From Planctomycetota bacterium (lineage in GTDB: Bacteria > Planctomycetota > UBA1135 > GCA-002686595), in assembly GCA_016220085.1 (NCBI GenBank), contig JACRIN010000030.1:53853-117852 (forward strand): a stretch of 64,000 nucleotides of DNA. The letters run 5' to 3'. Positions 8,043 to 15,306 of the stretch are shown in pieces; position 1 is the stretch's first letter; each line of letters opens with the position of its first letter. The translations under genes and the position numbers were made by a program. Below the pieces are notes generated by a model. It worked only from the letters and a program-made list of their open reading frames with translations. It did no database searches and was not told where the DNA came from.

Positions 8043-9278
8043 ATGATCCTCGCACTCCTGCTCGCCCTCGCCGTCCAAGCGCCGGTGCCCCAGACTCCGC
8101 CGAAGAGCGACGTGCTGGTCGCTCCGCGCGGCGGGATCGAAGCTCCGACGCAACCGCGGCGCAAGTCGGGCGCGTCGGTCACGACGCTTCCGCGCGTCGA
8201 GCGCACGCCGGGCCGCGGCACCGCGGGTCGCGTGCTCGCGACCGTCGAGAGTCTGATCGAAGTGCGCGGTCAGGAAGACAACGCGTTGGTCGGGCTCGGG
8301 CTCGTCACCGGCCTCGCCGGCACCGGCGACTCGGCGAACATGGTCCGCGGTGTGCTCGACAACATGCTGCGCACGCACAACATCAAGATCGACGTGCAGC
8401 AGCTCTCGCCGAAGAACGTCGCTCTGGTGCGCGTCGAGGCCGTGCTGCCGCCGGGGATCAAGCCGGGCCAGCGCATCGACGTCCGCGTCTCGACCCTCGG
8501 CGACGCGACGAGCATCGAGAACGGCACGCTCGCGCTGACCGAGCTCACCGACATCACCGGTCAGATCGTCTTCGCGACCGCGCAAGGTCCGGTGACGGTC
8601 GGCGGCTTCTCCGTCCAAGGCGACGGCGCGAGCGCGCAGAAGAACTCGGTCACGGTCGGCGTCCTGCCGCTCGGGGGCAAGGTCGAACGCGCGGTCGAGT
8701 CGCAGCTCGTCAGCGAGAACGGCTACATCTATCTCGACGCGCGCGCCGCGCACGGCTCGTTCGGCAACATGGTGCGCATCACGGAAGCGGTCAACGCGCT
8801 CTTCCCCGGCGCCGCGACGCCGGAGGCCGACGGGCGCGCGGTGCGGATCGAAGTGCCGAGCGATCTCCCGGAGTCCGAGCACGTCGCCTATCTCGCCGCG
8901 ATCCTGAAGCGCGAGATCGAGGCCGACAGCGTGCCGCGCGTCGTCATCAACGAGCGCACCGGCGTGATCGTGATGGGCGAGGGCGTGCGGCTGCGTCCGG
9001 GCGCCGTGACGCACGGCGCGTTGACGGTCACCGTCGCGGAATCGCCCGAGGTCAGCCAGCCGGGCCCGCTCTCGGCCGGTCAGACCAAGGAGACGCCGCG
9101 CACCGAGCTCAACGTCACCGAAGAGAACAACGGCCTGACGCTGATCAACGGCGCGGTGACGCTGCAGGAGGTCGTCGAGGTGCTCAACGTGCTCGGCACG
9201 ACTCCGCGCGACCTGATCAGCATCCTCGAAGCGATGTCCCAGGCGGGCTTGCTGCTCGCGAACGTGGAGCGCATGTGA
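8043..9278 (+). CDS. flgI: Flagellar P-ring protein FlgI
   Basis: Subunit of the periplasmic P ring, 411 residues. A short hydrophobic N-terminus (MILALLLALAVQAP) acts as the signal peptide, followed by a Pro-rich linker. The FlgI core begins near residue 70 with the hallmark LVGLGLVTGLAGTGDS. Other family blocks are NVALVRVEAVLPPGIKPGQR, ISTLGDATS-like (VSTLGDATSIENG) and the end VVEVLNVLGTTPRDLISILE. The linker makes it slightly longer than E. coli FlgI. Its stop overlaps the start of the next gene (TGATG). Confidence 0.97.
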   Translation: MILALLLALAVQAPVPQTPPKSDVLVAPRGGIEAPTQPRRKSGASVTTLPRVERTPGRGTAGRVLATVESLIEVRGQEDNALVGLGLVTGLAGTGDSANMVRGVLDNMLRTHNIKIDVQQLSPKNVALVRVEAVLPPGIKPGQRIDVRVSTLGDATSIENGTLALTELTDITGQIVFATAQGPVTVGGFSVQGDGASAQKNSVTVGVLPLGGKVERAVESQLVSENGYIYLDARAAHGSFGNMVRITEAVNALFPGAATPEADGRAVRIEVPSDLPESEHVAYLAAILKREIEADSVPRVVINERTGVIVMGEGVRLRPGAVTHGALTVTVAESPEVSQPGPLSAGQTKETPRTELNVTEENNGLTLINGAVTLQEVVEVLNVLGTTPRDLISILEAMSQAGLLLANVERM

Positions 9279-9604
9279 TGCAAGACATCGGCAAGCTCCA
9301 AACCGCGCACGTGCTCGATCTCTTCTCGCCGCAGAAGCTGCGTGTCGCGGAAGCGCTGAGTCACGACGGGGCCGAGACGGCGGCGAAGCGTTTCGAGTCG
9401 TTGCTCGCGACCCAGCTCGTGAAGGAGATGCGCCGTTCGCTCGACGAAGGCTTCTTCGGCAGCGGACCGGGCTCGGAAGTGTTCGACGGCTGGCTCGACG
9501 AGCATCTCGGCGAGGCGTTGGCGAAGGGCCGTGGGCTCGGGCTGCGCGACGCGATCGCGCACAACCTCGGCGAGATCGCCGCGAACGAGGAGAAGAAGCC
9601 GTGA
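9278..9604 (+). CDS. flgJ: Rod-binding protein, FlgJ N-terminal domain only
   Basis: At 108 residues this corresponds to the N-terminal rod-capping domain of FlgJ; the peptidoglycan-hydrolase domain of enterobacterial FlgJ is absent. The signature is AAKRFESLLATQLVKEMRRS followed by a Gly-rich FGSGPGSEVFDGWLDEHLGEALA and GLGLRDAIA. The ATG at 9278 shares bases with the flgI stop (TGATG). A GTG one codon earlier is the alternative. Single-domain FlgJ proteins are common outside gamma-proteobacteria, and the wall hydrolase is then a separate protein; none is visible here. The stop overlaps the GTG of the next gene. Confidence 0.9.
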   Translation: MQDIGKLQTAHVLDLFSPQKLRVAEALSHDGAETAAKRFESLLATQLVKEMRRSLDEGFFGSGPGSEVFDGWLDEHLGEALAKGRGLGLRDAIAHNLGEIAANEEKKP

Positions 9605-10077
9605 AGGAGCTCAAGACCCTGCTGCGTCGCCTCGAGGCGCACCTGCAAGACGAGATCGCGGCGCAGGAGCGCACGCTCGCGCTGCTCGCCGACGAGCAGA
9701 CCGCGCTGTGCGGCCGTGACCCGGCGCTCGTCCTCGAGCGGACGACGGCGCTCGAGCGCGAGCTGCAAGGCGGCGTCGCCCGCGCGCGGCGCCGCGACGA
9801 GATCTTGACGGCGCTCGGGAGCCTGTGGGGCGTGCCGGCGGCGACGTTGACGCTGACGAGCATCGCGGAACGCGCGGGCCCGGAAGGCGAACGCGTGCTC
9901 CGCATGCGCGGCGAGCTGCGCGAACGTAGCGCGAAGAGCGTCAAGCTCGCGCGCCGCGTCGGAGCGCTCGCTCGCACGCACCAACGCTTCTTCTCGGACG
10001 TGCTGCAGGCGCTCTTCGGCGAGCTCGGCGCGACCGACGCGCGCGTCGGCGGTCGCTTGGTGGACGCGGAGGCCTGA
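9601..10077 (+). CDS. flgN: FlgN-like export chaperone for FlgK/FlgL
   Basis: A 158-residue, almost entirely helical protein (LLRRLEAHLQDEIAAQERTL, LADEQTALCGRDPALVLERT) with the FlgN pattern of long amphipathic helices. It sits directly before flgK and flgL, the two clients of FlgN. It starts with GTG at 9601, in a GTGA overlap with flgJ, and ends 2 bp before flgK. Sequence conservation in FlgN is low, so the call rests on length, helical heptads and position. Confidence 0.8.
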   Translation: MKELKTLLRRLEAHLQDEIAAQERTLALLADEQTALCGRDPALVLERTTALERELQGGVARARRRDEILTALGSLWGVPAATLTLTSIAERAGPEGERVLRMRGELRERSAKSVKLARRVGALARTHQRFFSDVLQALFGELGATDARVGGRLVDAEA

Positions 10078-10079
10078 GC

Positions 10080-12419
10080 ATGTCGAACATCGGACTCAAC
10101 ATCGGCCTCCAAGGCTTGCTGACGTCGCAGGCCTCGCTGGACACGATCGGCCACAACATCACCAACGCGAACACGCCGGGGTACTCGCGGCAATCGTTGG
10201 AGATCGGCACCGCGACGACGGTGCGCGTGCGCAACCTGCTGATGGGCAACGGCGTGCAGGCCTCGGTCGTGCGCCGCACGGTCGACCAGCTCCTCAACGC
10301 GCGCCTCGTCGTGCAGCAATCGGGTGTTTCGCGCCTCGACGCGCGCCTCTCGGTGCTCGGCGAAGCGGAAGGCCTGCTCGGGAACACGAGCGAGAGCGGC
10401 CTCGGCAAGTCGATGCAGTCGTTCTTCACGGCGCTTTCGAACCTTTCGGCGACGCCGGAGGATCCGGTGCTGCGCAGCGGCGCGGTGCAGAGCGCCTCGC
10501 AGCTCACCTCGCAGTTCAACCAGCTCGCGACGAACGTCCACGTGCTGCGCGACGACACGATCGAGCGCTTGCAGGCGCACGTCGACGCCGTCAACGAGCT
10601 CGCCGAGCAGATCTCCGGCCTGAACAAGCAGATTTCCGCGACCGAGAGCTCCGGCGTGACCGCGAACGACCTGCGCGACCGGCGCGAGTACATGCTCCGC
10701 GAGCTCGCGAAGCTCGTCGACGCGAAAGCGATCGAGGATTCGCGCGGCGCGGTGCGCGTGCTCGTCGGCGGAAGCATGCTCGTCAGCCCGACGACCTACA
10801 ACCAGATGCAGCTCTCGACCAACAGCGACGGAACGCTGGACGTCGAGATCGAAGGCCAATCCGGTGCCGTGACGGTCACGAGCGGCGCGATCGGAGGCCT
10901 GATGCAGGTCTACGAGGACACGTTGCCGCAGATCTCCGCGCAGCTCGACTCGATCGCGCACAACTGGATCCTCGAGCTCAACCGCGTGCACACGACCGGT
11001 CTCGGCGGCGACGGCCCGTTCAAGGCGCTGGTCGCGGCGAACCCGTTCGAGGACATCGACGGCGATGGCGCGGTCAACGACGAGCTGCTCGCGAACTCCG
11101 GCTTGCCGTTCGACGTCGTCGACGGCGAGCTCGTCGTCAACGTCACCAACACCGCGACCGGCGCGCTCGACAAGCACGTCGTCGCGATCGACGCGACGCG
11201 CGCGACGGTCGGGGATCTCGTCGCGGAGCTCAACACGATCGGGCACTTGACCGCGAACATCGACGGGCAAGGGCGCCTGCACGTGTTCGCCGAGCCCGGA
11301 TACGGCTTCGATTTCAGCTCGCGTCTCGACCCCAACCCGGACGCGATCGGCAGCTTCGGCGGCGGCCAAGCGTCGATCACGAGCGCGTCCGACGGCCCGT
11401 TCGCGCTCGCCGACGGCGACACGCTGCAGCTCACCGGGCCCGCGGGTTCGTTCACGGTCACGTTCGACGCCGCGGACTTCGCGCAGATCGGCTCGGCGAC
11501 GTCCGAGGAGCTCGCCGCGGCGATCAACGCCGATCCGAACACGCAGGCGAACGGACTCGTCGCGTCCGCGGTCGGCGACCGCCTGGTGCTGCAGACCGCG
11601 GGCAGCGGCGCGACGGAGAGCTTTTCGATCGACGGCGGCACCGCGCTCGCGTCGTTCGGCTGGAACCCGGCGACCACCGTCACGGGCCACGACAGCGCCG
11701 TCTCGGTGACGATCGGCGGCAGCTACTCGGGCTCGAACAACGATGCGTACCAGTTCGTTCCGAACATGGACGGCGTCATCGGCACGACGGCGGGGCTCAA
11801 GGTGCTCGTCTACGACCAAGCCGGCCAGCAGGTCGCGGCTCTCGACGTTGGCGCGGGCTACAACCCGGGTGACGAGCTCGAGATCCTGAACGGCGTCACG
11901 CTGAAGCTCGGTTACGGCACGCTCTCGGCGACCAACAACGACACGTTCCGCGTCGATGTCACCGCGGACTCGGACACGTCGGACATCTTGCCGGCGCTCG
12001 GGCTGAACGTGCTCTTCACCGGCGAGGACGCGCTGTCGATCGGCGTGCGCGCGGATCTGGAGGCGTCGCCGAGCTTGCTCGCGAGCTCGATCAGCGGCGC
12101 GCCGGGCGACGGCTCGAACCTGCTCGCGTTGATGGCGTTCGACGAGAGCGAGATCTCCGGGCTCTCGAACGCCTCGTTCGCGGCGAGCTGGGCCGACATC
12201 GTGTCGAGCGTCGGCCTCGACATCGATTCATCGCAAAGCGCCTACGACGCGGAAGAGTTCCTGATGCAGAGCCTCGACTCGCGTCGTGACCAAGTCAGCG
12301 GCGTCAACGTCGACGAAGAGCTCGTCAACATGATGACCTCCGAGCAAGCCTACAACGCGGCCGCGCAGTTCATTCGCGTCAGCGCGGACCTCTCCGACGA
12401 ACTGATGCGACTCCTCTGA
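10080..12419 (+). CDS. flgK: Hook-filament junction protein FlgK (HAP1)
   Basis: FlgK, 779 residues, the first junction protein between hook and filament. The N-terminus GLQGLLTSQASLDTIGHN then ITNANTPGYSRQ is typical. The conserved coiled core has FFTALSNLSATPEDPVLRSG and DLRDRREYMLRELAKLVDAK. The C-terminus ends with GVNVDEELVNMMTSEQAY and AAAQFIRVSADLSDELMRL, the D0 helix. The centre (about 330-640) is a Gly/Asp/Thr-rich expansion that makes it larger than enterobacterial FlgK (about 550). It includes a DIDGDGAVNDE stretch that looks like a calcium-binding loop (DxDGDG); this is an observation only. Confidence 0.96.
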   Translation: MSNIGLNIGLQGLLTSQASLDTIGHNITNANTPGYSRQSLEIGTATTVRVRNLLMGNGVQASVVRRTVDQLLNARLVVQQSGVSRLDARLSVLGEAEGLLGNTSESGLGKSMQSFFTALSNLSATPEDPVLRSGAVQSASQLTSQFNQLATNVHVLRDDTIERLQAHVDAVNELAEQISGLNKQISATESSGVTANDLRDRREYMLRELAKLVDAKAIEDSRGAVRVLVGGSMLVSPTTYNQMQLSTNSDGTLDVEIEGQSGAVTVTSGAIGGLMQVYEDTLPQISAQLDSIAHNWILELNRVHTTGLGGDGPFKALVAANPFEDIDGDGAVNDELLANSGLPFDVVDGELVVNVTNTATGALDKHVVAIDATRATVGDLVAELNTIGHLTANIDGQGRLHVFAEPGYGFDFSSRLDPNPDAIGSFGGGQASITSASDGPFALADGDTLQLTGPAGSFTVTFDAADFAQIGSATSEELAAAINADPNTQANGLVASAVGDRLVLQTAGSGATESFSIDGGTALASFGWNPATTVTGHDSAVSVTIGGSYSGSNNDAYQFVPNMDGVIGTTAGLKVLVYDQAGQQVAALDVGAGYNPGDELEILNGVTLKLGYGTLSATNNDTFRVDVTADSDTSDILPALGLNVLFTGEDALSIGVRADLEASPSLLASSISGAPGDGSNLLALMAFDESEISGLSNASFAASWADIVSSVGLDIDSSQSAYDAEEFLMQSLDSRRDQVSGVNVDEELVNMMTSEQAYNAAAQFIRVSADLSDELMRLL

Positions 12420-12422
12420 GCC

Positions 12423-13856
12423 ATGTCGATCCGACCCACGCAATCCTCGACGTTCGCGATGGTCCGATTGGGCCTGATGAACAACTTCTCCAAGCTCGCC
12501 TCGGCGCAAGAGCAAGTCGCGTCGGGCAAGCGCATCCTGCGACCGTCCGACGATCCGGTCGGCGCGAGCCAGGCGCTCGGTTACCGCAACCGCCTCTCCG
12601 CGCACGAGCGTTTCCTCGCCGCGTCGGAGAACGGACGGACGCTGCTCGACACCGCGGCGAGCAACCTGCAGGACGCCGGCGGGCTCTTGTCGGATGCACG
12701 CGCGACGATGCTGCAAGCGATGAACGGCACGCAGACGCCGAACGACCGGCAGCTCTACGCGAACGAGCTCCGGCTCATCCGCGATCGACTGCTCGCGATC
12801 GGCAACGCGAAGACCGGCGACCGCTACCTGTTCGGCGGCACGGCGACCGGCACGAAGCCGTTCGAAGTGTCGAGCTCCAGCTCGCGCGAAACGGTCACGT
12901 ATCTCGGCAACGACGAGGAACAGCAGCTCTTGGTCGGCTTCGGCGAGACGATCGGCGTCGGCGTGTCCGGCGGCAGCGTCTTCGATCGCCAAGAGCGGAC
13001 CGGCACGAACTACGCGGGCCTGACCGGCGTCGCGAGCGGCGCGAGCGCCAACCAAGGCACCGGCTACGACTTCCTGGTCGTGCGCCACGACGCGACCAAC
13101 GCGGCGTTCACCAACGGGATCGCGCTCGCCGGCGGCGGCAGCTCCGACACGATCGTCGGCACGCACACGCTGACGATCGACGCGGTCGCGGGCACCGCGA
13201 CGCTCGACAACGGCGTCGCGATCGCGCTGCCGAGCGCCGGCGCAACCGATCTCTCGGACTTCACCGTCACCAACGAGCACGGCGCCGAGGTGCACCTCGA
13301 TCTGTCGGCGTGGGACGGCTCGTCGAGCAGCGACACGCTGGTCGGCGACGGCTCGATCTCGATCGACGGCACCAACTGGACGACGATCGACTTCGTCGAC
13401 ACCGATCTGGAGCTCGTCGATTCGCAGACGGGCTCGGTGCTGCACGTCGACACCACCAGCATCCATCGCGCGGGTGACGAGCTCGTCGTCTTCGGCGGCG
13501 CCGTGAACCTCTTCGACGTGATGCAAGGCATCGTCGACGACTTGGAGAACGTGCACGGCCTCGACGCCGATCAGCAGCTCGCGCGCCTCAACATGTGGCT
13601 CGACGAGCTCGACCGGCACAGCTCGAACGTGCTCTCCGCGACCGGAGACCTCGGCTCGCGCAGTCAGCACCTCCAAGGCGTCGGCACGCGCCTCGACGAC
13701 GCTTCGGCGGAGGTCAAGGGCCTGCTCTCGCAGGTCGAGGACGCGGACTTCAGCCAGGTCGTGCTCGAGATGTCACGCGCGGAGCAGACGCTCCAACTGA
13801 CGCAAGCGACCAGCGTGCGCCTGATCCAGAACACTCTGTTGAACTACTTGGGATAG
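12423..13856 (+). CDS. flgL: Hook-filament junction protein FlgL (HAP3)
   Basis: FlgL, 477 residues, the second junction protein. The N-terminal flagellin-like helices show QSSTFAMVRLGLMNNFSKLA, AQEQVASGKRILRPSDDPVG and a following block around NRLSAHERFLAASENGR. The C-terminus has the matching D0/D1 helix LEMSRAEQTLQLTQATSVR with LIQNTLLNYLG. It is longer than E. coli FlgL (317) because of an insert of about 150 residues at about 230-380 rich in Gly, Ser, Asp and Thr. It follows flgK after 3 bp and precedes a small unknown gene after 4 bp. Confidence 0.95.
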   Translation: MSIRPTQSSTFAMVRLGLMNNFSKLASAQEQVASGKRILRPSDDPVGASQALGYRNRLSAHERFLAASENGRTLLDTAASNLQDAGGLLSDARATMLQAMNGTQTPNDRQLYANELRLIRDRLLAIGNAKTGDRYLFGGTATGTKPFEVSSSSSRETVTYLGNDEEQQLLVGFGETIGVGVSGGSVFDRQERTGTNYAGLTGVASGASANQGTGYDFLVVRHDATNAAFTNGIALAGGGSSDTIVGTHTLTIDAVAGTATLDNGVAIALPSAGATDLSDFTVTNEHGAEVHLDLSAWDGSSSSDTLVGDGSISIDGTNWTTIDFVDTDLELVDSQTGSVLHVDTTSIHRAGDELVVFGGAVNLFDVMQGIVDDLENVHGLDADQQLARLNMWLDELDRHSSNVLSATGDLGSRSQHLQGVGTRLDDASAEVKGLLSQVEDADFSQVVLEMSRAEQTLQLTQATSVRLIQNTLLNYLG

Positions 13857-13860
13857 GACG

Positions 13861-14175
13861 ATGGCCAACGAACTCCCGATCCAAGGGCTCCCGAAGACCG
13901 GAGCGGTCCAGCCGGGCGGAGCACCGAGCGCGAAGAGCGCATCGCCGGACGGCGGCGTCGCGTTCCGCGCGTTGCTCGACGACCTCGAAGCGAAAGCGCG
14001 CGACCTGCAAGCGCAGTCCAAGGCGTTGGAAAGACCCGAAGACTTGGCCGGCGCGGTGCAGGGAGCCAAGGCTTCGCTGGACGACGCGCTCTCGATCCGC
14101 GATCGTCTGCTGGAGGCCTTCCGGGAAGCGCGCACGCAAGAAACCGCGCCGTCGGAGCCCAAGCGCAAGATCTGA
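13861..14175 (+). CDS. Small helical protein with FliE-like C-terminus, function unknown
   Basis: 104 residues, co-directional with flgL (4-bp gap) and the following acetyltransferase (4-bp gap). Residues 1-40 are disordered (Pro/Gly/Ser/Ala). Residues 41-95 are helical. The end of that region, LDDALSIRDRLLEAFREA, resembles the FliE C-terminal motif: the true FliE of this cluster (45256-45624) has SFKFAMEVRNKLIDAYRET. Both contain an AVQ-like element about 15 residues earlier. The likeness may mean a FliE-like rod/hook accessory or secreted substrate, but it could also be convergence of amphipathic helices. A canonical fliE is present elsewhere in the window, so this is not the main FliE. Confidence 0.6.
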   Translation: MANELPIQGLPKTGAVQPGGAPSAKSASPDGGVAFRALLDDLEAKARDLQAQSKALERPEDLAGAVQGAKASLDDALSIRDRLLEAFREARTQETAPSEPKRKI

Positions 14176-14179
14176 GGAA

Positions 14180-15265
14180 ATGAACACCCGTACCGGCACG
14201 ATCGACCGACGCGCCCTGCGCTTGATGGAGCGCGTGTTGCGCGGCGGCGGCGAGCTCGCGGCGGAGTACCCGCTGGTCTTCGCGCCCGACGCGCCCGGCT
14301 CGCTGACCACGCTCGGCGCGGACGGCATCGTCCACTCGGCGTGCGCGACGTTGGTGCGCGACTTGGTGATCGGAACCGAGCGCCTGCGCGTCGGCTTGAT
14401 CGGGTCGGTCGCGACCGATCCATCCGAGCGCGGCCGCGGGCTCGCGACGCGCGTGCTGGAGCTCGCCGAGCGCGAGCTCGCGCGCGACGGCGCCGTGCTC
14501 GCGTTGCTCTGGGCCGACGACGCCGACTTCTATCGTCGCCGCGGTTGGCGCGAGTTCGGCTGCGAGCTCGATTTCGCGTTCGACGCGGCCGCGGTCGCGC
14601 GTTTGCCGGTGCGCGGCACGATTCGCCGCGCGGCGCCGGACGACGTCGGCGCGGTGCATCGGCTCTACCTCCGCCAGAAGAACCGCGTCGAGCGCACCGA
14701 AGCCGAGACGCGCGCGTTGCTCGCCGTGCCGGGCATGGAAACGCTCGTGCTGCACGAGGATCGCGACGTACGCGCTTACGCGTGCCTCGGTCGCGGCGCG
14801 GACTTCGCGAACACGATCCACGAGTGGTCCGGCGCGTCGGACGACGTGTTCGCGCTGGTGCGCGCGCACTTCGAGCGTTTCCACGGCGCGAGCCCCGAGA
14901 TCTTCCTGCTCGCGCCGAGCGACGCGAACGAGCTCGCGAGCGAAGCCCGCGCGTGCGGCGCACGCGACTGGCGCGGCGTGCTCGCGCTCGGCAAGGTCGT
15001 CGATCCGGTCGCGGCCGCCGAGCGACTCTCCGACTGGACGCGCAACGACGCGCGCGTCGACATCGAATCGAACAGCGAGGGCGGGCCGCGGATCACGCTC
15101 GCGAGCGCCTCCTGTTCCGTCGCCTTGCGACCGAACGACCTGCTCGAGCTCTTCGCTCCCGCGCGCGGCGAATGCGCGCGCGTCGGCGAACTCGAGCGCG
15201 CGCTCGACGTGTCCTTCACGCGTTTGCCGTTGACGCCGTTCCTCTGGGGACTCGACTCGATCTGA
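14180..15265 (+). CDS. GNAT-family N-acetyltransferase, Eis-like three-part architecture
   Basis: 361 residues. An acetyl-CoA-binding GNAT motif A is clear at about residues 70-95 (VGLIGSVATDPSERGRGLA, with the RGxGLA loop), followed by ALLWADDADFYRRRGWREFG, the motif-B end of a GNAT fold. A second, weaker GNAT-like half follows (about 150-270). The last 90 residues (ITLASASCSVALRPNDLLEL) look like the SCP2-like tail of Eis-type enzymes. Eis proteins acetylate amines on peptides or aminoglycosides; the substrate here is unknown. The gene lies within the flagellar + strand unit, so modification of a flagellar component or glycan is one possibility. Start at ATG 14180, preceded by GAGGAA. Confidence 0.8.
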   Translation: MNTRTGTIDRRALRLMERVLRGGGELAAEYPLVFAPDAPGSLTTLGADGIVHSACATLVRDLVIGTERLRVGLIGSVATDPSERGRGLATRVLELAERELARDGAVLALLWADDADFYRRRGWREFGCELDFAFDAAAVARLPVRGTIRRAAPDDVGAVHRLYLRQKNRVERTEAETRALLAVPGMETLVLHEDRDVRAYACLGRGADFANTIHEWSGASDDVFALVRAHFERFHGASPEIFLLAPSDANELASEARACGARDWRGVLALGKVVDPVAAAERLSDWTRNDARVDIESNSEGGPRITLASASCSVALRPNDLLELFAPARGECARVGELERALDVSFTRLPLTPFLWGLDSI

Positions 15266-15306
15266 GCGTGCGCCGCGAGCGAGCGCCGCTAACCTAGGCG
15301 GCTGCC

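Noticed and set aside
7947..11819. Minus-strand open frame of about 1290 codons across flgI-flgK
   Set aside because: Entirely antisense to five well-identified flg genes; translation is dominated by Arg, Val, Asp and Ala as expected for the shadow frame.
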